The notes beneath the pieces were generated by a model that saw only the letters and a program-made list of their open reading frames with translations, was not told where the DNA came from and searched no databases. This document shows, piece by piece, positions 1-6,458 of a stretch of DNA of 19,585 nt. Both the position numbers and the translations under genes were made by a program. The DNA lies in assembly GCA_020346965.1 (NCBI GenBank), contig CP070793.1, positions 1,014,948-1,034,532 on the forward strand, written 5' to 3'. Each line of letters begins with the position of its first letter. The first letter of the stretch is position 1. The DNA is from Chloroflexota bacterium. Its GTDB lineage: Bacteria; Chloroflexota; Dehalococcoidia; GIF9; AB-539-J10.

Positions 1-1013
1 ATGGCCTGTTTCAGCCTGATGTCACAGAATCTTTGTCCCTTCTGTGTGTCCATCCAAAGCCTGCCTGACCCTCCGCCGCAACAGATGCTATCTTCCCTGC
101 AGTCTGGAAACTCAACCAATTCCAGACCCGGGATACTCCTTAAGACTTCTCGAGGCTCGTCATATATGCCGTTGTGACGCCCAAGGTAGCAGGAATCGTG
201 ATAGACGACTTTCATATTTTGCTCTTTCGTGAACTCCAGCTTATGATCTCTGATGAGATGTAGTAGATACTGAGTAGAATGGATTACCTCGAAGTCGCTT
301 CCAAGATCGGGGTATTCATGCTCAAAAGTATGATAGCAGTGAGGGGAACTGACGAGAACTTTCTTAACTGCATTTTTGCTGAAACTAGCGATGTTCTTTT
401 GTGCTAGACTCTGGAACAGGCTTTCGTCTCCCGCTTTGCGGATTGCCTCTCCGCAACAGGTTTCGTCGGCACCTAGGATACCAAAGTCTATACCTGCTTC
501 ATTGAGGATAGCAGCGGTTGTCACGGCTATACCCTTGAGGAGAGGGTCATAGCAAGGTAGGCAGCAGGGAAAATACAGCAAATCGGTACCCTTAGTGAAC
601 GTCTTCACGTCCGTGTCTTTGACCCAATCCGCTCGTTTATCCTCCGCCTCGCCCATTGGATTGCCCACCCCGGCAATGCTTGTCAGTGCCACCCGTAGTG
701 AACTGGGCGACTTACCTACGCCCAGCTCCATCACAGTTCTACGTATGGCCTTTACTACGTCTATTAACTGCACACCTCGAGGACAGCCGTTAACACAAGC
801 CCCGCAGGCAGCGCAGAGCCAGATGTCTTGATCCTCAAAATCAACTACGCCGAGTTGGGCCTCATGCATCACTTCATGTATGGCGAAATTCCTCACTAGG
901 CTCCAGGGACAGCTACCGGTACAAGAGCCACACTGGTAGCATAACTGGAGGCTTTCGCCACCTTCGTCCACCAGAATGTCTATTGCTTCTCTGTAAGGAG
1001 TCTTCACTAGCAT
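1..1013 (-). CDS. HdrD/GlpC-type iron-sulfur protein with two CCG domains (3' end cut off by the window)
   Basis: The reading frame starts at ATG 1013-1011 and stays open to the window edge, giving 337 residues without a stop. GGGAG lies seven bases upstream of the ATG. Two 4Fe-4S ferredoxin motifs come first: CYQCGSCTGSCP (25-36) and CAACGACVNGCP (67-78). Two cysteine-rich CCG regions follow: Cys150/151/154 with CCGE at 186-189, then HDSCYLGRHNG leading to CCGGGSG near the end. This order (Fer4 pair, then two CCG) is that of HdrD, GlpC, LldE and related subunits, which pass electrons to quinones, thiols or disulfides. No membrane segment is visible, so the protein is probably cytoplasmic or peripheral. 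It is the last visible gene of a leftward operon, 55 bases after a small Lrp/AsnC-domain gene, and its redox partner may lie beyond the left edge. The family is secure; the substrate cannot be told. Confidence 0.9.
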   Translation of the reverse strand, partial: MLVKTPYREAIDILVDEGGESLQLCYQCGSCTGSCPWSLVRNFAIHEVMHEAQLGVVDFEDQDIWLCAACGACVNGCPRGVQLIDVVKAIRRTVMELGVGKSPSSLRVALTSIAGVGNPMGEAEDKRADWVKDTDVKTFTKGTDLLYFPCCLPCYDPLLKGIAVTTAAILNEAGIDFGILGADETCCGEAIRKAGDESLFQSLAQKNIASFSKNAVKKVLVSSPHCYHTFEHEYPDLGSDFEVIHSTQYLLHLIRDHKLEFTKEQNMKVVYHDSCYLGRHNGIYDEPREVLRSIPGLELVEFPDCREDSICCGGGSGRLWMDTQKGQRFCDIRLKQA

Positions 1014-1068
1014 AATTAAGCTCCCTGACAAGAATCTTGATAACTATAGAGCCGTCATAATAGTCTGA

Positions 1069-1365
1069 CTAAGCTCTTGCTATGAGCTCTGCCACTCTGG
1101 GAGTCATAATCTCAGCAGGCTCAGCGGGCTCAACTTGCAGAACCTGCAAGCTTTTCACCCACCGCTTGGTCAAAAGATCGTCAGCTGCTGTATATCCCAC
1201 CATGACAGGGTTCTCAACGTGTACCATAAGGTCGAAAATACCGTCAAGCCGCTCTATGGATTGCACCCAGGGCATAGCTATCAAGCTTCTCAACACATGC
1301 TGATAACCATTTTTACAGGCTTCTTCGGTCATGTTGATCAAAATGTAGTAACGCTTCGTTGCCAT
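1069..1365 (-). CDS. Stand-alone Lrp/AsnC effector-domain (RAM) protein, divergent copy C
   Basis: A 98-residue protein with only the ligand-binding half of Lrp/AsnC regulators and no helix-turn-helix. The diagnostic core is residues about 36-48, IERLDGIFDLMVHV, matching the family pattern of a Gly followed by a Tyr/Phe-Asp-Leu strand. A second strand, SLQVLQVEP, lies near residue 75. A strong ribosome site, AGGAGGTG, lies six bases before the ATG. The gene starts 16 bases after the stop of the longer paralogue at 1382-1801 and precedes the Hdr-type gene by 55 bases, so co-transcription is likely. Such domains oligomerise and bind amino acids or other small molecules. Here I infer a sensor or allosteric role rather than direct DNA binding. 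It lacks the repeated C-terminal tail of copies A and B. Confidence 0.8.
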   Translation of the reverse strand: MATKRYYILINMTEEACKNGYQHVLRSLIAMPWVQSIERLDGIFDLMVHVENPVMVGYTAADDLLTKRWVKSLQVLQVEPAEPAEIMTPRVAELIARA

Positions 1366-1815
1366 TTTTTCACCTCCTTTTTTATTGCAGTATTAAGGGC
1401 AATATGCCGACAGCTCCGTGACTGCCCCGTGACTCGCGAATTAACCTCTTGATCCTTGAATGCTCGTCAATAGTGGGGCCTTCGTAGCTGCGCGGCGACT
1501 TGGGCATTGGCCCTCTGAGAGTTGCAGTCTCCTCAACAGTGAACCCTTCGTAATCGTGGGGTTTGAAAGGTTCGACCTTGAGGATACAGAAGTGCTTGAC
1601 CCATTTGCTGTGTAGTATTTTGTTAGCTACGAGGATTACCCTCATAGGGGCCGTAACCTTCACCACAAGGTCGTGCGTACCGCTGATTCGCCGGACGGAA
1701 TCTACCTCAGGCACGGCTTTCAAGTCTATTAGTACATCCAGGTAATGATTTCGGTAGAACTCCTCCTCCACAGTGATCATAAAATAACCTGTTGTTGCCA
1801 TTCTCTTTACCTCCT
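1363..1815 (-). repeat. Tandem duplication unit, left copy (gene plus next gene's leader)
   Basis: Matches 2200-2655 along its whole length without indels inside the coding part. It covers the ribosome site upstream of copy B, the copy B gene, the spacer and the AGGAGGTG leader with the ATG of the following gene. Long stretches are identical, for example GTGGGGTTTGAAAGG and TAGCTACGAGGATTACCCTC. The unit therefore carries one Lrp-like gene together with the translation start of whatever gene follows it. Confidence 0.8.
1382..1801 (-). CDS. Lrp/AsnC effector-domain protein with duplicated 22-residue tail, copy B
   Basis: A 139-residue protein. Residues 1 to about 80 form an Lrp/AsnC-type effector domain (core VRRISGTHDLVVKV near 35-48) without a DNA-binding domain. 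A tail follows with two 22-residue units, each beginning YEG: YEGFTVEETATLRG and YEGPTIDEHSRIKR. It is about 80% identical to copy A at 2231-2638 by my hand alignment, with most differences in the tail. Relative to copy A, TTA replaces the TGA stop, so it reads four residues further (LILQ). The AGGAGG-type site upstream of the ATG is shared with copy A. It sits between the 54-residue-repeat gene and copy C. Function is unknown; ligand sensing is inferred from the domain. Confidence 0.8.
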   Translation of the reverse strand: MATTGYFMITVEEEFYRNHYLDVLIDLKAVPEVDSVRRISGTHDLVVKVTAPMRVILVANKILHSKWVKHFCILKVEPFKPHDYEGFTVEETATLRGPMPKSPRSYEGPTIDEHSRIKRLIRESRGSHGAVGILPLILQ

Positions 1816-1866
1816 CTATTGACGTGAGCTACATCATTTCAGCATTGGCAGAGACAATGAATATTT

Positions 1867-2202
1867 TCATTTTTCCGTGTTGAATTGGTCATCCAGCTCG
1901 CAATAGTGGTTTCGGATCCATTCTGACTTTTCTTTGGGCAAGCCTAGCATCCTGCCAAAGAGAATTTGACCTGTCAGTCTACTTATTGGGTTTGTCATGA
2001 CCTCCTCATATGCTATCCAGTCCTGATAACTAATCTCCATGCTGAATTTCTTACGCAGCTCGAAGTAGTGGTCGTGAATCCACTCCAGCTTTTCGTCCGG
2101 CAAGCCCAGCCACCTGGCAAAACGAAGTTGACCTGCCAGTTTGGCTATTGGGTTTTTCATGATCTCCCCATATGCGGTCCAGTCTTGCTCAGTGATTTCC
2201 AT
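1867..2202 (-). CDS. Unknown protein made of two tandem 54-residue repeats
   Basis: A 111-residue protein that I do not recognise. It consists almost entirely of two copies of one module: residues 1-54 start MEITEQDWTAYGE and residues 55-108 start MEISYQDWIAYEE. About 32 of 53 aligned positions are identical. The conserved skeleton is QDW-x-AY, NPI, L-x-GQ, F-x-R, LGLP-x-EK-x-EWI and HY-x-EL. This suggests two similar helical hairpins per chain with conserved aromatic and charged faces. No signal peptide, membrane segment or metal motif is seen. AGGAGGTG lies six bases before ATG 2202, in a leader shared with copy C's gene. It sits between the two nearly identical Lrp/AsnC-domain genes, so a partner role in that system is plausible but inferred. 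Confidence 0.75.
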   Translation of the reverse strand: MEITEQDWTAYGEIMKNPIAKLAGQLRFARWLGLPDEKLEWIHDHYFELRKKFSMEISYQDWIAYEEVMTNPISRLTGQILFGRMLGLPKEKSEWIRNHYCELDDQFNTEK

Positions 2203-2655
2203 TTTTTCACCTCCTTTCCTATCGCAGTATTCAGGGTAATATACCGACAGCTCCGTGACTGCCCCGCGACTCGTGAATCAGTCTTCTAATCCCTAAACCT
2301 TCCTCAACAGTGAGCCCTTCATAACTACCCGGCGTTTTGGGAATTAACCCTCTAAGCCTGGCAAGCTCATCAATAGTGAATCCTTCATAATCGTGGGGTT
2401 TGAAAGGCTCAACCTTGAGGATACAGAAGTGTTTGACCCATTCATTGTGTAGTATTTTATTAGCTACGAGGATTACCCTCATGGGGGCCGTAACCTTCAC
2501 CAAAAGGTTACATGTACCGCTGATTCGCTCGACGGAATCTACCTCAGGCACGGCTTTCAAGTCCCTCAGCACATTCTCGTAATGATTTCGGTAGAACTCC
2601 TCCTCCACAGTGATCACAAAATAACCTGTTGTTGCCATTCTCTTTTACCTCCTTC
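2200..2655 (-). repeat. Tandem duplication unit, right copy (gene plus next gene's leader)
   Basis: Partner of 1363-1815. It contains copy A, its AGGAGGT upstream region and the downstream leader that starts the 54-residue-repeat gene. Similarity fades near 2655 on the right and ends at the ATG at 2200-2202 on the left. Beyond that point the two following genes (1867-2202 and 1069-1365) are unrelated to each other. Confidence 0.8.
2231..2638 (-). CDS. Lrp/AsnC effector-domain protein with duplicated 22-residue tail, copy A
   Basis: A 135-residue protein and the first gene of the leftward operon. AAGGAGGT lies eight bases before its ATG. Residues 1 to about 80 match the Lrp/AsnC effector domain (VERISGTCNLLVKV near 35-48). 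The usual Asp of the G-x-x-D-L core is Asn here (CNL rather than HDL as in copy B). The tail has two YEG units, YEGFTIDELARLRG and YEGLTVEEGLGIRR, followed by RGSHGAVGILP and a TGA stop. There is no DNA-binding domain. With copy B it represents a fairly recent tandem duplication. The gene begins next to a 0.58 kb non-coding stretch that presumably holds the operon promoter, although I could not identify a convincing one. Confidence 0.8.
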   Translation of the reverse strand: MATTGYFVITVEEEFYRNHYENVLRDLKAVPEVDSVERISGTCNLLVKVTAPMRVILVANKILHNEWVKHFCILKVEPFKPHDYEGFTIDELARLRGLIPKTPGSYEGLTVEEGLGIRRLIHESRGSHGAVGILP

Positions 2656-3221
2656 CTCTGCCATGAGTTGTGCTCAAGAATCTCAGGACTAGCTTTGTCC
2701 TTGTTTCTAGGTTATCACCTTGCCTGATACGCGCCATCTGATTCAGAGCCTATTTTTGACTGCTGAAAAGGCGTAATTCAGAAGCCATTCCGTAAGCGCT
2801 TTCACTTAGCAAAGCACGCCCAAAATAAGCCAGTCTGGCTACACCATTGCGGGATGGATTTTACTGAAGTACTCAGTAGGGCGGACTACGATCGATGAAG
2901 TGTCTTTCGTTGGGTAGCATTTGCCTGTTTCTGTCAGGAAGTCTCATTAGTCAGTGATGTTGGGCAGCAAAACGCTACTTTGTGCAGTGTGTTGCAACCT
3001 GGATTGTGGTGTCGCAATAACACAGAACCTTTGCCGTTCAAGGCGCATACTGTTGGCATGGTCACAAAACTAGGGCGTATTTTAGCTTTGCTCCGCTATC
3101 AATATGGCAGGATGTAAGGTTAATTTATCAGATACTTGACGAGTGAAAGTGTATTGTAAACACATGCGTTTGAGTGTCAAAGAGAATTGCTTTTACCCAT
3201 ATAATATAAGAGGGAGTAACC
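2656..3221. other. Long non-coding stretch between the leftward operon and the HTH gene
   Basis: About 570 bases without a convincing reading frame on either strand. It should hold the promoter of the leftward operon and that of the rightward HTH gene. On the + strand TTGACG at 3136-3141 and a perfect TATAAT at 3200-3205 occur, but their spacing does not fit each other. A 5 bp palindrome, AGCCA-GTC-TGGCT, lies at 2828-2840. No RNA gene or long repeat was recognised. Confidence 0.5.
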
Positions 3222-3518
3222 ATGATAGCGGGAAGGAGAGCACCAGGCAGACCATACTATGTCGCTGACATACCATTTGAAATTGATAGAGAGTTGGCAC
3301 TAGTTAGTGAGTTCTGTGGTGTAGCAAAGAGGTTATGCTATCGAGAGATTGTAGGTCTGGCCCGCGCTTTTAACGTATCTGAGCGTACTGTCTATGCCTG
3401 GCATTACGGCGAGAGACTCCCCAGATATGGGATAATGCTAGATGTAATTGAGTGGGCCAAGAATGGTAAACCACTGAGAAAGCAATACCAAAAGCCCCCA
3501 TTCTACTCTATGCTCTAA
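3222..3518 (+). CDS. Small orphan helix-turn-helix protein
   Basis: A 98-residue basic protein. Residues about 46-66 (IVGLARAFNVSERTVYAWHYG) look like a helix-turn-helix: helix, a turn around NVS, then a recognition helix ERTVYAWHYG. A further helix, MLDVIEWAKNG, follows. AGGGAG lies five bases before the ATG. TATAAT at 3200-3205 would place the transcript start inside that ribosome site, so it may not be the promoter used. A terminator-like hairpin follows the stop. It stands alone between two non-coding stretches, next to the tRNA remnant. This setting would suit a regulator from a mobile element, but no integrase is visible. The DNA-binding role is inferred from the motif only. Confidence 0.7.
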   Translation: MIAGRRAPGRPYYVADIPFEIDRELALVSEFCGVAKRLCYREIVGLARAFNVSERTVYAWHYGERLPRYGIMLDVIEWAKNGKPLRKQYQKPPFYSML

Positions 3519-3525
3519 ACAGAAG

Positions 3526-3560
3526 CAGTCCGGAGTGATCGAATCCCCGGGACTGATTTT
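3526..3560 (+). terminator. Rho-independent terminator after the HTH gene
   Basis: CAGTCCGG at 3526-3533 pairs with CCGGGACTG at 3547-3555 with one bulged base. The loop is 13 bases and ATTTT follows directly. It starts eight bases after the TAA of the HTH gene. Confidence 0.6.
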
Positions 3561-3739
3561 CTCCATACTGGCATTTAGTCAATGTTTCACTTTATCTTCC
3601 TTATGGTGAGTTGATGGGTTACCTTTTCTGATACGGATTCTGGTATGCCCTATTCAGCTTCGCGGTCAGCTGTCTTTACGCCATCCAAATCCTATGACGT
3701 ATCATCGCTATGTTCACACTTGTACAATGCTAACTTGAG

Positions 3740-3769
3740 CTGACGTGCGACGTCACCTAATGCTATAAT
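3740..3769 (+). promoter_or_regulatory. Extended -10 promoter ahead of the tRNA remnant and the 3861 gene
   Basis: CTGACG (3740-3745), an 18-base spacer, then TATAAT (3764-3769) preceded by TGC, the extended -10 motif. Transcription would start near 3776. That is inside the possible 5' acceptor strand of the tRNA-like sequence, so the promoter more likely serves the 3861 gene, with the tRNA-like part in its leader. Confidence 0.55.
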
Positions 3770-3772
3770 TGC

Positions 3773-3851
3773 GTCAGCAAGCTGTGTAACTAGATCATCA
3801 GCGGTAGGTTTCGTAAACCGCCGGTCGTCGGTTCGAATCCGGCCGCTGGCT
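3773..3851 (+). pseudogene. tRNA-Thr(CGT) remnant: intact 3' half, degenerate 5' half (possible att scar)
   Basis: The 3' half fits a tRNA base by base: anticodon loop TTCGTAA (3810-3816, anticodon CGT, Thr), stem strand ACCGC, five-base variable loop, T stem GTCGG/CCGGC around TTCGAAT (3832-3838), acceptor strand CGCTGGC and discriminator T (3851). The matching 5' anticodon strand GCGGT is at 3801-3805, but four extra bases (AGGT, 3806-3809) separate it from the loop. No D arm with a GG loop can be formed. GTCAGCA (3773-3779) could pair with six of seven acceptor bases, so a decayed whole tRNA is possible. The alternative is a 3'-end duplicate left by an element integrated in a tRNA-Thr gene. 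The ribosome site of the next gene begins at the next base. Confidence 0.7.
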
Positions 3852-3860
3852 GGGAGTAAT

Positions 3861-4628
3861 ATGAGTAGATTTGTCGATGAATTGCTGAAGCTTTCTAAGT
3901 CTTCAAGTACACCAATAGGTTTCCACCATTCTATTTCTGAAGCAAAGAGCCCGCCAATGTTGCTTGTTGTCGGACTGTCCGGCGCAAAGCTAGACGAAGC
4001 CAAAATTGTATCTGATGTCAGTGCTAGTGCGGGGCTAATATGGGGCGAGAATTCAAGTACTAGAATTATCGGGCAAACGGTCAAAGCTATAGGGGATGTT
4101 CCTGTAGGGGTATTTGTGAAGAACATGAGCGCAGATAGGATAGATGAACTTGCGAAATTGGGGTGTGACTTTGTGGTTTTTGACATAAATATGCCTGCTT
4201 TAATATTACAGAAGGAAGAAGTGGGCAAATTTCTAATGATAGAGCCCTCGTTGGACCTGGGTTTTGCTAAAGGCATTAATAGCCTTGATGTGGATGGCGT
4301 GTTCATAAGTGGTAAAAGTGAAAATTCCTTTATTGATGTCGAGCATATTATTGCTTGCAGAAGATTAGTCGAAATAATAGAGAAACCAGCTATTGTTGAT
4401 TTACCTTCTTCGGTCACAAAGGCCGAGCTGACGGTTTTATGGCAAACCGGTATAGTCGGCTTAGTTGCTAGTTCACAGCAATCGGTTAAGACGTTGAGAG
4501 AGCTAGGGAAGGCGATTGGCGAACTACCGGAAAAAACGAAGAGTCGCCGTGCTAAAGCTGATGTGAAGCTTCCTCACTATGGTGGGTCTGTGTCTGGAGA
4601 GGAGGATGAGGAGCAAGAGGAAATCTAA
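3861..4628 (+). CDS. Barrel-like conserved-looking protein of unknown function with acidic tail
   Basis: A 255-residue protein that I do not recognise. Hydrophobic strands recur with helices between them: MLLVVGLSG, AGLIWG, PVGVFV, CDFVVFD, GKFLMIEPS, DGVFISG, PAIVDLPS and VGLVAS. That gives about eight strand-helix units, the pattern of a TIM barrel. LGCDFVVFDINMPA and PAIVDLPSSVT resemble strand ends that carry ligands in barrel enzymes, but I cannot assign catalytic residues. Residues after about 225 are a charged tail ending in GEEDEEQEEI. There is no signal peptide or membrane segment. GGGAG lies four bases before the ATG, directly after the tRNA remnant. The LysE-type gene follows after 29 bases, so the two are probably co-transcribed. 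Confidence 0.7.
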   Translation: MSRFVDELLKLSKSSSTPIGFHHSISEAKSPPMLLVVGLSGAKLDEAKIVSDVSASAGLIWGENSSTRIIGQTVKAIGDVPVGVFVKNMSADRIDELAKLGCDFVVFDINMPALILQKEEVGKFLMIEPSLDLGFAKGINSLDVDGVFISGKSENSFIDVEHIIACRRLVEIIEKPAIVDLPSSVTKAELTVLWQTGIVGLVASSQQSVKTLRELGKAIGELPEKTKSRRAKADVKLPHYGGSVSGEEDEEQEEI

Positions 4629-4657
4629 ACGGGATCCGGTTTCGCCCAAAGAATATC

Positions 4658-5281
4658 ATGGAGACAAGCCTGGGCTTATTCTTATTATCAGCAGCGGGAA
4701 TTTCTCTTACTGGTGTTATGCTGCCCGGGCCGATGACTGCGGCTACCATAGCTAAGGGCTATAGTGATAGACATGCTGGTGTCCGTATTGCCGCTGGTCA
4801 TGCTGTCATAGAAGTCCCGCTAATAGCCATAATGGCTGCGATTTATTTTGGATCGGGGAGTTTGGCAGGCTCTCCTCGAGTAGAAACGATTATATATCTT
4901 GCTGGTGGCCTGGTTCTAATATATTTGGGTTTTCGGATGTTTCGAGCTACCGGTGAAGCGACTCATGCAATAGGCGGTCTGCCGACCAGATCCTTTTTAA
5001 CAGGCATTGTGATTACAGGGACTAATCCGTCTTTCTATATATGGTGGTTGACTGCGGGTGCAGTTTTAATAGCTGGTGCCGCCAAGTTCGGGCTTAAAGG
5101 TGTTATTCTGTTTGCTATAGTGCATTTGCCCAGTGATTTCATGTGGAGTGAATTCCTTTCTGTAGGGACATTCGAGTCAAGGCGGTGGTGGACGCAGAGG
5201 GTGCAGAGGATTGTGTTCGGTGTTTGTGCTTCAGTTCTGGCTGGCTTTGGTATCTGGTTTTGTATTTCTGCGTTTATATAA
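4658..5281 (+). CDS. LysE/RhtB-family exporter
   Basis: A 207-residue membrane protein, the usual size for LysE/RhtB transporters. These export amino acids or other small molecules, driven by the proton gradient. The N-terminal segment carries the family signature around MLPGPMTAATIAKGY (21-35). A second marker, GTNPSFYIWWLTAG, falls near 126-139. Six hydrophobic segments can be drawn. It follows the barrel-like gene by 29 bases with only a weak ribosome site. Its stop is two bases from the stop of the convergent guaB3-type gene, leaving no room for a separate terminator. The substrate cannot be inferred. Confidence 0.85.
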   Translation: METSLGLFLLSAAGISLTGVMLPGPMTAATIAKGYSDRHAGVRIAAGHAVIEVPLIAIMAAIYFGSGSLAGSPRVETIIYLAGGLVLIYLGFRMFRATGEATHAIGGLPTRSFLTGIVITGTNPSFYIWWLTAGAVLIAGAAKFGLKGVILFAIVHLPSDFMWSEFLSVGTFESRRWWTQRVQRIVFGVCASVLAGFGIWFCISAFI

Positions 5282-5283
5282 AT

Positions 5284-6429
5284 TCAAGGGATATTCTGGA
5301 TTGCCTGTAAGTATTTCCCTTCAGTTTTTATGGATGGAGCAACAACTATCTTAACTTTGTGCATCTCTTGAATTGTTCGGGCGCTGCATACTCCCATGCC
5401 AGTGCGCAGGGCACCAATTAGGTTTTGAGTGCCGTTTGTGACAGCAGTAGGTCCAAGCAGAATCTGCTCTAATGAGGCAGTAGTGCCCACTCTAACACGT
5501 GTACCTCTAGGCAGTGCTGGATGCGAATGGGACATGCCCCAGTGGTAACCTTTTCCGGGCGCTTCCGTCGCTTGAGCTAGAGGCGATCCAATCATTACAG
5601 CGTCTGCACCAGCAGCGAATGCCTTGCACAAATCTCCGCCAATGCGAATACCTCCGTCTGTTATCACTGCTACATATTTGCTACTTTCTTTAAGATAGGT
5701 TCCTCTAGCGGCCGCACAATGCAGGGTGGCAGTTATTTGGGGAACTCCAACGCCAATAACTTCCCGTGTTGTACAGGCAGCTCCGGGACCCACACCAACC
5801 AGGATGCCATCGACTCCTGTTCTCATCAGCTCTAATGCTGCATTATAGCTGCAACAATTGCCTACTATGATAGGTAAGGACATTTGCTGGCATAATTCAG
5901 GTAATATAAGTCCTCGATAGCTCTTTGAGATGTGCCTGGCTGTGGTGACTGTGGACTGCACGATGAGTATATCCATTCCTGCATCCTTGGCTATCGGAGC
6001 TAATCGTTTAGTATTAGTTGGAGTTATAGATACAGCGCATATAGCACCGGCCTCTTTAATTGCTCCTATGCGTTGGCTGACCAGTTCTTCCTTAATAGGC
6101 TGGGAGTAGATTTTCTGAAGCAGGGTAGTGACCTCTTTCTCAGGTGTTTGCGTAATTTGATTTAAGACCTCGTCAGGGTCTTCATATCTTGTCTGTACAC
6201 CTTCTAAGTTAAGGACGGCTAGTCCGCCCAGTTTGCTGAATTTGATGGCAAATGTGGGATTGACGATAGCGTCCATAGCTGAGGCCAAAATGGGGATGGA
6301 CAGGGTGCAATTTCTTACGGTAAAGTCTATGTTAGTTTGGTCAGGATTGATCGTCACATCTCCGGGGACAAGCGAAACCTCATCAAATCCATAAGCACGT
6401 TCCATCTCCTTGAATCTGGGATGAGGCAT
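5284..6429 (-). CDS. guaB3: IMP dehydrogenase family protein, GuaB3 type without CBS domains
   Basis: A 381-residue IMPDH/GMP reductase barrel. The catalytic loop is [11 protein letters not shown] with the nucleophilic Cys at about 219. The phosphate and IMP-binding strand is [26 protein letters not shown] (about 258-282, written across two motifs), and the helix after MGVCSA is typical. The N terminus (FDEVSLVPG, then [10 protein letters not shown]) also fits. The CBS pair of standard GuaB is absent and the length fits the GuaB3 branch, some members of which have IMPDH activity. Whether this one makes XMP or has another role cannot be told here. It has its own promoter (6459-6487) and is transcribed divergently from rsmI. 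Confidence 0.85.
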   Translation of the reverse strand: MPHPRFKEMERAYGFDEVSLVPGDVTINPDQTNIDFTVRNCTLSIPILASAMDAIVNPTFAIKFSKLGGLAVLNLEGVQTRYEDPDEVLNQITQTPEKEVTTLLQKIYSQPIKEELVSQRIGAIKEAGAICAVSITPTNTKRLAPIAKDAGMDILIVQSTVTTARHISKSYRGLILPELCQQMSLPIIVGNCCSYNAALELMRTGVDGILVGVGPGAACTTREVIGVGVPQITATLHCAAARGTYLKESSKYVAVITDGGIRIGGDLCKAFAAGADAVMIGSPLAQATEAPGKGYHWGMSHSHPALPRGTRVRVGTTASLEQILLGPTAVTNGTQNLIGALRTGMGVCSARTIQEMHKVKIVVAPSIKTEGKYLQAIQNIP

Positions 6430-6458
6430 TTTTCTCTACTCGATAAAGGTTGCTACAC

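Noticed and set aside
44..831. Plus-strand frames at 44-232 and 595-831
   Set aside because: Both are antisense to the HdrD-type frame, which has conserved iron-sulfur motifs.
2828..2840. Palindrome AGCCA-GTC-TGGCT as an operator or terminator
   Set aside because: Only five base pairs, no T run and no second copy; it could be chance.
3200..3205. TATAAT as the promoter of the HTH gene
   Set aside because: The predicted start would fall inside the ribosome site and no -35 fits at normal spacing, so I did not list it as a separate promoter.
3692..4417. Minus-strand frame of 241 codons overlapping the barrel-like gene
   Set aside because: It is antisense to a gene with a good ribosome site, and its last part contains GRIRTDDRRFTK, the peptide produced by translating a tRNA 3' half backwards. 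This artefact actually supports the tRNA call.
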